The notes below the pieces were generated by a model that was not told the origin of the DNA, searched no databases, and saw only the letters and a list, made by a program, of their open reading frames with translations. Of a stretch of DNA of 6,863 nt, positions 1-5,593 are shown piece after piece. Numbering within the stretch: position 1 is the first letter of the stretch; every line of letters begins with the position of its first letter. The DNA is taken from assembly GCA_023433835.1 (NCBI GenBank), contig JAEYTW010000520.1, positions 1 to 6,863 on the forward strand, written 5' to 3'. Source of the DNA: Pseudomonadota bacterium (GTDB lineage Bacteria > Pseudomonadota > Alphaproteobacteria > Ferrovibrionales > Ferrovibrionaceae). Position numbers and translations under genes: made by a program.

Positions 1-875
1 CGTACCGTTCCGCCTAAGACCTCCCCCGGGGCCAGCGGCGCATGACCGCTGGCCCCGGGTTCGCGGGTTTCCACCGCGAAGGGGTCGGGGACATGCGTCA
101 CCGGCTCCACCGCGCCATGCACGGCGCTCAGCGGGCTTGCCACCATCACATGGGCGAAGACCGGATCGGCCGTCATCTCCAGGCGCAGATCCCGATCGGG
201 CCATGCCAGCACCGCGCGGCCGTCCCAGCCGGACAGGCAGTGATCGAGGCCCAGCGTCGGGAAATCGCCGCCGCGGTCCAACCCGAGTTCGTCCGGCACC
301 GGCCCCGCCGCGGTCGGCAGCTTGCGATCGTCCCGCTGCCACAGGCGGTCGGCCTTCAACGTGAGGCGGGCGCCATCGCCCAGGGCGAAATAGGGATGCA
401 GGCCGAGGCCGGCGGGGGCGGCGATATCGGCCCGGTTCTCGATCGTCAGCCTCACCTCGAGCCGGCCGGGCGACCAGTCGAAGCGTTGTACCGCGCGATA
501 GGGAAACGGCCAGGCACCGTCGGCCGTCGCGTCGTGGTCGTGGACCAGCACGGCATGATCGTCGCCGTGCCGGGCCACCGCCCAGCGCGCCTGGAAACCC
601 TCGCCGTGCACCGCATGGGGCTCGCCGGGAAAGTTCGGCCGCAACCGGTATTCGACGCCCTGCCAGGTAAAGCGGCCGTCGGCGATGCGGTTGGAGAACG
701 GCACCAGCGGGAAGGAACCGAGGCGGCGGGCATTGCCTTCGCCCAGCGCCGCGTCGTCGGCCGGGCGGAAGACGTCCTGCCCGCCGACCCGGAAACGCGC
801 GACGCTGCCCCCGGCGTCGGGCAGCAGCATCACCCCGTCGGTATCGGGATTGCCCAGGTCGATCCGTTTTTCCAT
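1..875 (-). CDS. Aldose 1-epimerase (GalM/YihR-like), C-terminus cut by left edge
   Basis: This is predicted to be a cytoplasmic mutarotase that interconverts the alpha and beta anomers of an aldose. Reading from ATG at 875 gives 291 open codons with no stop before the window edge, close to the usual length of about 290-300, so only the last few residues are missing. Family signatures are visible: PLVPFSNRIADGRF (about residues 57-69), the first histidine motif AVHGEGF (88-94), GLHPYF with the second histidine (158-163), LDHCLSGW (210-217), and VEPVTH with the glutamate expected as catalytic base (256-261). The usual C-terminal APGE is at 282-285. The start is supported by AGGGGG five bases upstream. 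That site lies inside a 12-bp hairpin (875-919). The gene follows the binding-protein gene by 68 bases on the same strand. The sugar is unknown, and a link to the oxygenase genes is not evident. The family call is firm; the substrate is not assigned. Confidence 0.92.
   Translation of the reverse strand, partial: MEKRIDLGNPDTDGVMLLPDAGGSVARFRVGGQDVFRPADDAALGEGNARRLGSFPLVPFSNRIADGRFTWQGVEYRLRPNFPGEPHAVHGEGFQARWAVARHGDDHAVLVHDHDATADGAWPFPYRAVQRFDWSPGRLEVRLTIENRADIAAPAGLGLHPYFALGDGARLTLKADRLWQRDDRKLPTAAGPVPDELGLDRGGDFPTLGLDHCLSGWDGRAVLAWPDRDLRLEMTADPVFAHVMVASPLSAVHGAVEPVTHVPDPFAVETREPGASGHAPLAPGEVLGGTV
25..59. repeat. Perfect 14-bp inverted repeat inside the epimerase 3' end
   Basis: The arms are 25-38 (CCCGGGGCCAGCGG) and 46-59 (CCGCTGGCCCCGGG), exact reverse complements separated by seven bases. 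The repeat lies inside the coding sequence, covering roughly residues 272-284 of the epimerase, just before the APGE motif. In RNA it would form a very GC-rich hairpin. There is no T-run beside it, so it is not a standard intrinsic terminator. Confidence 0.85.
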
Positions 876-919
876 CGCCGCCCCCTGATTGCGCCGCGCC
901 GGAGAATAGGGGGCGGCGA
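875..919 (-). promoter_or_regulatory. 12-bp hairpin covering the epimerase ribosome-binding site
   Basis: Arms 875-886 and 908-919 are perfectly complementary over 12 bp. After a one-base bulge (887), three more A/T pairs are possible (888-890 with 905-907). On the minus-strand transcript the 3' arm holds the AGGGGG Shine-Dalgarno sequence and the first base of the epimerase start codon, while the 5' arm supplies the complementary CCCCCT. The loop is 21 bases, or about 14 if the extra pairs form. The hairpin begins 24 bases after the stop of the binding-protein gene. There is no T-run, so a simple rho-independent terminator is unlikely. It may mask translation initiation or protect the 3' end of the upstream message. 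The structure is seen; the function is inferred. Confidence 0.55.
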
Positions 920-943
920 GGCGCGCGCCAACCCGGCCCGGGC

Positions 944-2134
944 CTATTCCTTGCCCGGATCCTTCACCGCCTCGACCTTGTCGAACTCGACATTGACGAC
1001 GCGGCCGTCGACCTTCTCGGTGCGGCGGATATAGACGGTCTGGACGATGTCGCGGGTTTCCGCGTCGATGCCGATCGGGCCGCGCGGGCTCTCGATCGTG
1101 ATGCCCTTCAACGCGGCCATCACCCGGTCGCCGTCGAGCTTGCCCTCCGGCTGCTTCTTCAGCGCCGCGTCGAGTACGGCGAGGCCGTCATAGGCTGCGA
1201 CCGACATGTAGCTCGGGCGGATGTCGGGGCCGATCAGGTCGCGATAGGCCGCGACGTAGGCCTTGTTCTTCGCCGAATCGTGGACCATCGAATAGTGATG
1301 GGCGGTGATCAGCCCGATCGGCGTGTCGCCCATCGCGTCGAGGAAGCTGTCGTCGGTCGCCTCGCCGGTGGCGATCAGCTTGATCCCCGCGGCGCGCAGG
1401 CCGGCCTCGTCGGCGGCCTTGATGAAGGCGTTGGGCAACTGGCCCGACGGGAAGAAGAAGAACACCGCCTGCGGCTTGGCATCCTTGATGCGCTGGACGT
1501 AGCCCGAGAAGTCCGGGTTGTTCAACGGCACCTTCAGCGAGCCGGCGATCTTGCCGCCGCCGGCGCGGAATGCCTTGGTGAACGCCCCGTCGGCATCGAT
1601 GCCGGAGGCGTAGTCGGAGACGACGACGAAGCTGTCGGTGATGCCATTATTCAGGGCCCATTGCGCCATCGGCGCCGAAACCTGGGGCACGGTGAACGAT
1701 ACGCGCGCGACATAGGGCGAGCGGATGGTGACCGCCGACGAGGCCGCGTTCATCACGATGGTCGGGATCTTGGCCTGGCTGGAGATCGCGGCGACGGCGA
1801 AGGCGTTCGGGCTGAAATCGAGGCCGACGATGACGTCGACCTTGTCGCGCACGACCAGTTCCTGGGCGAAGCGCTTGGCGGTATCGGGCGCGGCGCCCGA
1901 GGTATCCTTGCGCACCAGCTCGACCGGGCGGCCGGCGATCCGCCCGCCGTTTTCCTTGAGCCAGACGGCCATGCCGTTGTCGAACTGCCGGCCATAATCG
2001 GCATAAGGGCCGCTCCAGCTGGCGATGACCCCGATCTTCAGCGGATCGGTGGCTTCCTGGGCGGCCCGGGCGGCGCCGATTCCCGTGGCGGCCAGGACCG
2101 AGGCAAGGAGAATGGCTCTACGCGTGAACGTCAT
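944..2134 (-). CDS. ABC transporter substrate-binding protein, branched-chain amino acid (LivJ/Peripla_BP_6) type
   Basis: This 396-residue periplasmic protein should capture a small ligand and deliver it to an ABC importer. The N-terminus is a signal peptide: basic MTFTRR, a hydrophobic stretch at residues 7-22, and a likely cleavage site in AARA-AQEA near residues 24-25. TRRAILL is only a loose twin-arginine motif, so Sec export is equally possible. The mature part opens with LKIGVIASWSGPYADYG (32-48), followed by the AGRPVELVRKDTSG block (67-80), DVIVGLDFSPNAFAV (100-114) and the hinge and lobe segments typical of the type I periplasmic-binding fold. The start is supported by GGAG six bases upstream. 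The gene lies 62 bases after the glutamine synthetase-like gene on the same strand, so it is probably in the same operon. No permease or ATPase gene is visible; the next gene downstream is the epimerase. Members of this family bind amino acids, amides, urea or aromatic acids, and the ligand cannot be read from the sequence. Confidence 0.93.
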   Translation of the reverse strand: MTFTRRAILLASVLAATGIGAARAAQEATDPLKIGVIASWSGPYADYGRQFDNGMAVWLKENGGRIAGRPVELVRKDTSGAAPDTAKRFAQELVVRDKVDVIVGLDFSPNAFAVAAISSQAKIPTIVMNAASSAVTIRSPYVARVSFTVPQVSAPMAQWALNNGITDSFVVVSDYASGIDADGAFTKAFRAGGGKIAGSLKVPLNNPDFSGYVQRIKDAKPQAVFFFFPSGQLPNAFIKAADEAGLRAAGIKLIATGEATDDSFLDAMGDTPIGLITAHHYSMVHDSAKNKAYVAAYRDLIGPDIRPSYMSVAAYDGLAVLDAALKKQPEGKLDGDRVMAALKGITIESPRGPIGIDAETRDIVQTVYIRRTEKVDGRVVNVEFDKVEAVKDPGKE

Positions 2135-2196
2135 GACTGTCTCCGAATAAGGACTGATGCACCGTCATCCCCGAGGCGCTCATGCGTGTCCCTTGT

Positions 2197-3639
2197 TCAG
2201 AACATCTCGAAATATTCGCGCTGCTCCCACTCGCTGATCTCGATGTCGTAGCGTGCGAGTTCGGCCCGCTTGATCTGGACGTAGTAATCGACGAACTGCG
2301 GGCCGAAACCGTCGGCGAACAGGCTGGAAGCCTCGAGCTCGGCCAGCGCCTCGGCCAGGCTGCGGGGCAGGGCGGGGGCCTCGGTCTCGTAGGGCGTGTC
2401 GGCCGAGGGGCCGGGATCGCCCGCGGTCGCGATGCCGTCCAGGCCGGCCAGCACCTGCGAGGCCATGTAGAGATAGGGGTTGGCCGCGGGCTCGCCGATG
2501 CGGTTCTCGATGCGCGAGGCCGGATCGCCGGCCGCGCCCAGCACGCGCAGCATCACGCCGCGATTGTCCCGGCCCCAGAGGACGCGGTCGGGCGCCAGCG
2601 AATAGGGCCGGTAGCGCTTGTAGCCGTTGATCGTCGGGGTCGAGAACACGGCCGCCGCCCGGGCGTGGCGCAGCAGGCCGGCGAGATAGGGGCGCGACAC
2701 CGCCGAGAGCATCTCGGCCCCTTGCGGCACGAACGCATTCTTGCCGGTGCGGCGGTCGCGCAGCGACTGGTGCAGATGCCAGCCCGACGACACGGTATTG
2801 GCGACGCGCGGCCGGCACATGAAGGTGGCGTGATAGCCGTGGCGGCGGGCGATCTGCTTCACCGCGCTGCGGAACAGCACCATGTTGTCGGCCGGCGCGA
2901 GGCCCACGCCGGGATCGAAGGTGAATTCGAACTGGCTCGGCCCCAGCTCGCATTCCATCGTGCGGAGCGGCAGGCCCAGCGCCTGCACGTCGCGGCGCAG
3001 GATGTCGATCACCGGCTCGATCAGGTCGTAGCGCTGCTCGGTCAGGTACTGATAGCCGGGGCTGAGCAGGCTGACATCGGGCGCCATGCCCGGCTGGCCC
3101 ATGCTGCCGACTTCATGCGGCTGCAGGCGCGGGTCGTTCAGCTTGAAGACGTGGAACTCGACCTCGAGGCCGGCCATGAAGTCGTAGCCCTGCCCGGCCA
3201 GCCGGTCGAGCACGCCGCGATAGAGCCGGCGGGTCGAGAACGGCACCGGCCGGCCGTCGGCGAAATGAAGGTCGCACAGCATCCAGCCGGTGCCGGGCGC
3301 CCAGGGCAGGGTGCGGAAGGTCAAGGGGTCCGGCACCATCAGCACGTCGGCCGCGCCTTCCATCTCGCGCATGCCGAAGCCGCCGCCGGCGGTGAAGACG
3401 GGAAAGACCGTCTTGTGCGAGGTATCCTTGGCCAGCAGCGTCGTGGTGATGGAGCAGCCGGCGCGCATCGTCGAGGCGCAGGCCGCCGCCACGATGGTCT
3501 TGCCGCGCAGCACGCCGTGCTGGTCGGCGAAGGAAAGGCGGACGCTGTGAATATCGTCCGCGGCGATGCGCTTCTCGATCTCCGCGGCGGCGCGGGCCTG
3601 TTCGTCGGTCCACAGGCCGTGGGCGTCGACCAGCGCCAT
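2197..3639 (-). CDS. Glutamine synthetase-like ligase (probable gamma-glutamyl-amine ligase)
   Basis: This 480-residue cytoplasmic enzyme belongs to the glutamine synthetase superfamily, which uses ATP to join glutamate to ammonia or an amine. The N-terminal beta-grasp part includes SFADQHGVLRGKT (36-48), typical of the non-GlnA branch. Catalytic-domain landmarks are the metal-site glutamates in GLEVEFHVF (157-165) and ECELGPSQFEF (229-239), the GWHLHQSL histidine (286-293), NGYKRYRP (338-345), DNRGVMLR (358-365) and RIENR followed by PAANPYL (376-390). All key residues expected of an active enzyme look present. The GlnA adenylylation loop (NLYDLP-type) and the FDGSS ammonium-site loop are not seen, which argues against a housekeeping GlnA. 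Start choice: ATG at 3639 shares its A with the TGA of the oxygenase gene (TGATG), with GGAG nine bases upstream, so translational coupling is likely. Known relatives include AtdA1/TdnQ (gamma-glutamylanilide), IpuC, PuuA and gamma-glutamylmethylamide synthetase. Which amine is used here is unknown; the oxygenase partner favours an aromatic or N-alkyl amine. Confidence 0.9.
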   Translation of the reverse strand: MALVDAHGLWTDEQARAAAEIEKRIAADDIHSVRLSFADQHGVLRGKTIVAAACASTMRAGCSITTTLLAKDTSHKTVFPVFTAGGGFGMREMEGAADVLMVPDPLTFRTLPWAPGTGWMLCDLHFADGRPVPFSTRRLYRGVLDRLAGQGYDFMAGLEVEFHVFKLNDPRLQPHEVGSMGQPGMAPDVSLLSPGYQYLTEQRYDLIEPVIDILRRDVQALGLPLRTMECELGPSQFEFTFDPGVGLAPADNMVLFRSAVKQIARRHGYHATFMCRPRVANTVSSGWHLHQSLRDRRTGKNAFVPQGAEMLSAVSRPYLAGLLRHARAAAVFSTPTINGYKRYRPYSLAPDRVLWGRDNRGVMLRVLGAAGDPASRIENRIGEPAANPYLYMASQVLAGLDGIATAGDPGPSADTPYETEAPALPRSLAEALAELEASSLFADGFGPQFVDYYVQIKRAELARYDIEISEWEQREYFEMF

Positions 3640-4955
3640 CACGCGGCGCTCCGCGCCCAGGGCGCGCCCTGGCGGCGGCGTGCGTCGATCTCCTGCCAGA
3701 ACTGGACCCAGCTGGCCGTCGGGCCGATGCCGTCGACGGTGGCCGGGCCGCGGACCTGCGCGGCCTCGGCGGCATCGAGCACCATCAGCGGGCGTTCGCC
3801 GCGGCCGGCCTGCTCGATCGCCTCGACCAGGATGCGGCGATAGAGGGCGATGCCCTTGTCGGAGGTGCCGAGATGCTCGCGCGTGCGGTCCTGGATGGCG
3901 CCCTGGCTTTCCACCGCCCACTGGTCGTGCACGTTGATGTCCTGCCCCATGCCGGTATAGGTCTGCGTCCGCTGCTCGGCCGCGTCGAAGCCGTAATTGT
4001 TCGATTTGTTCAGCCGCGGACGATAGTCGGGCAGGGTGTAGAGGATGAGGCGCTGGTCGCGCATCTGCTGCTTGTCGACCGGGTCCGAGAAGCTGGTGAA
4101 GATCGCATACCAGTAGCAGGAGACGTCGTCGATCGGCACATGCCACTGGGTGATCGTCATCTCCGCCGACATCGGGATGACGAAGGCATGCGGGAAAAGT
4201 TGATTCGTGACACGCACATGCGTGTGCGTGTCGTCAAGGTGCCGCAGCGCGGTCAGCCGCATGCCCCAGGCCGTGCGCTCGACCTCGATCTGCGGCCGGC
4301 CGTATTCGCGCAGCACCTTGGTCATCGGCATGTCGGAGCCGGCCGAGGCGGCGCGGAACTGCTTGCCGTAGCTGTCCTCCGGGTTCTCGTCCTCGAAGAA
4401 GCGATGCAGGTAGGAGGCATGCGCCGGATCGATGCCGACCTCGAGGGCCTGCAGCCAGTTGCATTCCAGGAGGCCCTTGAAGGCGAAGGTGTAGGCATCC
4501 GGCGCCTCGAAGCAGTCGAGCGCGGGGAAGGCCGGCACGGGCTCCGGCCCGAGATAGGCGAAGATGATGCCGTTGCGCTCGACCACCGGATAGGATTGCT
4601 GGCGGATGCGGGTGCACATCCGCGATCCCTCGGGCTCGGCCGGCGTCTCCAGGCACTGGCCCGAGCTGTCGAACAGCCAGCCGTGGAACGGGCAGCGCAG
4701 GCCACCGTTCTCCAGCCTTCCCATGGCGAGATCGGCGCCGCGATGCGGGCAATCGCGGTCGAGCAGGCCGAGCCGGCCCTGCTCGTCCCGGAACAGCACG
4801 AAATGCTGGCCCAGCAGCTTCACCGCCTTGACCGGCCGCTCGCCCGCCAATTCGTCGCTCAACGCCGCAGGCTGCCAGTAGAGCCGCATCAGCGTGCCGG
4901 CCGGTGTGCCCTGCCCGATCCGGGTGATGAGATCGTTCTGCGCGGCGGTGATCAT
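3639..4955 (-). CDS. Rieske non-haem iron oxygenase, alpha subunit (phthalate dioxygenase/OPDA-like)
   Basis: This 438-residue protein should hydroxylate or dealkylate an organic substrate with O2 and electrons from a separate reductase. The Rieske [2Fe-2S] site is C69-x-H71-x16-C88-x2-H91 (CPHRG and CPFHGW). The mononuclear iron site is D176-x2-H179-x4-H184, the spacing found in naphthalene dioxygenase, with D344 in VHDQW the likely third ligand. The segment after it, VESQGAIQDRTREHLGTSD (348-366), is characteristic of the phthalate dioxygenase branch. That branch works without a beta subunit and includes O- and N-demethylases. Start choice: ATG at 4955 has GGGAG nine bases upstream. ATG at 4964 is in frame but abuts that site, so it is less likely; the open frame reaches 5045 without support. 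The gene is first in the operon, follows a strong promoter, and overlaps the ligase gene by one base. No reductase gene is in the window. Substrate unknown. Confidence 0.94.
   Translation of the reverse strand: MITAAQNDLITRIGQGTPAGTLMRLYWQPAALSDELAGERPVKAVKLLGQHFVLFRDEQGRLGLLDRDCPHRGADLAMGRLENGGLRCPFHGWLFDSSGQCLETPAEPEGSRMCTRIRQQSYPVVERNGIIFAYLGPEPVPAFPALDCFEAPDAYTFAFKGLLECNWLQALEVGIDPAHASYLHRFFEDENPEDSYGKQFRAASAGSDMPMTKVLREYGRPQIEVERTAWGMRLTALRHLDDTHTHVRVTNQLFPHAFVIPMSAEMTITQWHVPIDDVSCYWYAIFTSFSDPVDKQQMRDQRLILYTLPDYRPRLNKSNNYGFDAAEQRTQTYTGMGQDINVHDQWAVESQGAIQDRTREHLGTSDKGIALYRRILVEAIEQAGRGERPLMVLDAAEAAQVRGPATVDGIGPTASWVQFWQEIDARRRQGAPWARSAA
3657..3672. repeat. 16-bp perfect palindrome just before the ligase ribosome-binding site
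   Basis: Positions 3657-3672 read CCAGGGCGCGCCCTGG, identical on both strands. It encodes the end of the oxygenase (around QGAPW) and lies four bases upstream of the GGAG that serves the ligase start. In RNA it can form a six-pair stem with a CGCG loop. It may modulate translational coupling, or may simply be chance in GC-rich coding sequence. Confidence 0.5.
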
Positions 4956-4981
4956 GGCTGGCATCTCCCATGCTGGCTTTT

Positions 4982-4996
4982 GTTCGATTAACGAAC
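4982..4996. promoter_or_regulatory. Operator-like imperfect palindrome downstream of the oxygenase promoter
   Basis: GTTCGATTAACGAAC has 5-bp perfect arms (GTTCG/CGAAC) around a central ATTAA. It begins nine bases past the oxygenase-side -10 box, so it would cover roughly the first 15-17 transcribed bases of the operon, a good place for a repressor. It also lies upstream of the plus-strand -10 candidate. The binding protein is unknown. Candidates are a regulator outside the window or the BrnA antitoxin, whose family is autorepressive. The palindrome is seen; the operator role is inferred. Confidence 0.45.
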
Positions 4997-5001
4997 GTTG
5001 G

Positions 5002-5010
5002 TGCGATAAT
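5002..5010 (+). promoter_or_regulatory. Candidate extended -10 promoter for brnTA
   Basis: TGCGATAAT matches an extended -10 (TGn plus a hexamer one mismatch from TATAAT). TTGTTC at 4980-4985 is a weak -35 with a long 19-base spacer. Transcription would start near 5017, about 12 bases before the GTG at 5029, so the toxin message would be almost leaderless, which fits the lack of a clear ribosome-binding site. It overlaps the opposite-strand -10 almost exactly. Confidence 0.45.
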
Positions 5011-5034
5011 ACGATTTGATGGCACATCGTGCAA
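5006..5034 (-). promoter_or_regulatory. Sigma70-type promoter of the oxygenase operon
   Basis: On the minus strand, TTGCAC (5034-5029) and TATTAT (5011-5006) are separated by exactly 17 bases. Both hexamers are close to the consensus (TTGACA, TATAAT), which stands out against the GC-rich background. The predicted start is near 4999, giving a leader of about 44 bases before the ATG at 4955. The -35 box overlaps the GTG start codon of the divergent toxin gene. Confidence 0.7.
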
Positions 5035-5304
5035 GGGCAAACCAAGTCGATTGCCGATCGCGGCCTTTCTTTCGAGCTCGCGTGGGACTTCGATTTTGCA
5101 GGGGCATTGGTCGTCGACGATGACAGGTTCCCCTACCCGGAGCGCAGATGGCTGGCGCTGGGACGGTTGACCGCCGGCTTTCGGCGCGGCCGGCTGATGG
5201 CGATCGTATTCACGCCTCTTCACGGGCGCGTCCGCATCATCAGCCTGCGGAAGGCTAACGATCGGGAAAGGAAGCACTATGAACAGATCCTCGAAACGCC
5301 CTGA
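5029..5304 (+). CDS. brnT: BrnT-family toxin (DUF497), N-terminus unusual
   Basis: This 91-residue product belongs to the BrnT family, RelE-fold ribonuclease toxins that block translation by cutting RNA and are neutralised by BrnA. Diagnostic parts are RGLSFELA (11-18), ALVVDDDRFPYPERRWLALG (26-45), the IVFTP strand (59-63) and the strongly conserved RIISLRKANDRERKHYE (69-85). Oddities: the first available start is GTG at 5029, bounded by an in-frame TGA at 5017, with no convincing ribosome-binding site. The usual N-terminal strand (hydrophobic-W/F-D-P-x-K) is absent, and about five extra residues lie at 48-54 compared with what I recall of the family. The gene may therefore be truncated or frameshifted at its start and the toxin inactive. 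It overlaps brnA by 26 bases, the standard toxin-first order. Family membership is well supported; activity is uncertain. Confidence 0.75.
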   Translation: MQGQTKSIADRGLSFELAWDFDFAGALVVDDDRFPYPERRWLALGRLTAGFRRGRLMAIVFTPLHGRVRIISLRKANDRERKHYEQILETP

Positions 5305-5581
5305 TCCGGAAATGACTGATGACGAAAATCCGGAATGGACGCAGGACATGTTTGCCCGGGCCCGGCGGGGCAGGGAACTTCTGCCGGAAATTTTGCCACA
5401 AGCCACGGCAGACGCCCTGTTGAAGCGGAAACCGGGTCAACGCGGCCCGGGAAAGAAACCCGCCAAGGAGCCCGTTCGGCTGCGCCTGGATCCTCGCGTG
5501 GTGGCGCATTTCAAGGCGCAAGGACCAGGATGGCAAACGCGTATCAATGACGCATTGGTTGCGGTGATCGAGGAAAAGTAG
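5279..5581 (+). CDS. brnA: BrnA-family antitoxin
   Basis: This 100-residue antitoxin binds and neutralises BrnT and, in characterised systems, represses its own promoter. The N-terminal DDENPEWTQDMFARARRG (14-31) is the BrnA hallmark. The middle (45-65) is a lysine- and proline-rich linker. The C-terminal part, VRLRLDPRVVAHFKAQGPGW followed by QTRINDALVAVIEE (66-99), is the ribbon-helix-helix DNA-binding and dimerisation unit. ATG at 5279 has AGGA six bases upstream and lies inside the end of brnT, so translation is probably coupled. The gene looks intact. A sampled block near its start is about 50% G+C against about 70% in the kinase gene, consistent with acquisition by transfer. It ends 12 bases from the convergent kinase gene, leaving no room for a separate terminator. 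Confidence 0.92.
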   Translation: MNRSSKRPDPEMTDDENPEWTQDMFARARRGRELLPEILPQATADALLKRKPGQRGPGKKPAKEPVRLRLDPRVVAHFKAQGPGWQTRINDALVAVIEEK

Positions 5582-5593
5582 GCGCGCTTTACG

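Noticed and set aside
42..1034. Plus-strand open frame opposite the epimerase
   Set aside because: The minus-strand frame carries all epimerase motifs with a good start; the plus frame has none.
1280..2251. Long plus-strand open frame opposite the binding-protein gene
   Set aside because: Low-complexity Arg/Gly/Asp-rich translation with no domain. The opposite strand has a signal peptide and a full periplasmic-binding fold.
2182..3843. Long plus-strand open frame (553 codons) opposite the ligase gene
   Set aside because: It is a mirror of GC-rich codon bias. Its translation is rich in Arg, Ala, Gly and His with no recognisable domain, while the minus strand encodes a complete glutamine synthetase-like protein.
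4209..4232. 10-bp perfect hairpin (arms 4209-4218 and 4223-4232) in the oxygenase gene
   Set aside because: It arises from alternating codons for Thr-His-Thr-His-Val-Arg-Val, and a stem of this size is not improbable by chance in this much sequence. No placement near a start or stop supports a role.
3873..4991. Plus-strand open frame opposite the oxygenase
   Set aside because: Antisense shadow of the Rieske gene with biased composition and no motif.
4234..5406. Out-of-frame minus-strand open frame overlapping the oxygenase start and brnTA
   Set aside because: It crosses the promoter and two real genes, is Arg/Pro-rich over the oxygenase part, and has no domain.
5582..5593. Terminator between the convergent brnA and kinase genes
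   Set aside because: Only 12 bases separate the stops, with no stem-loop and no T-run.
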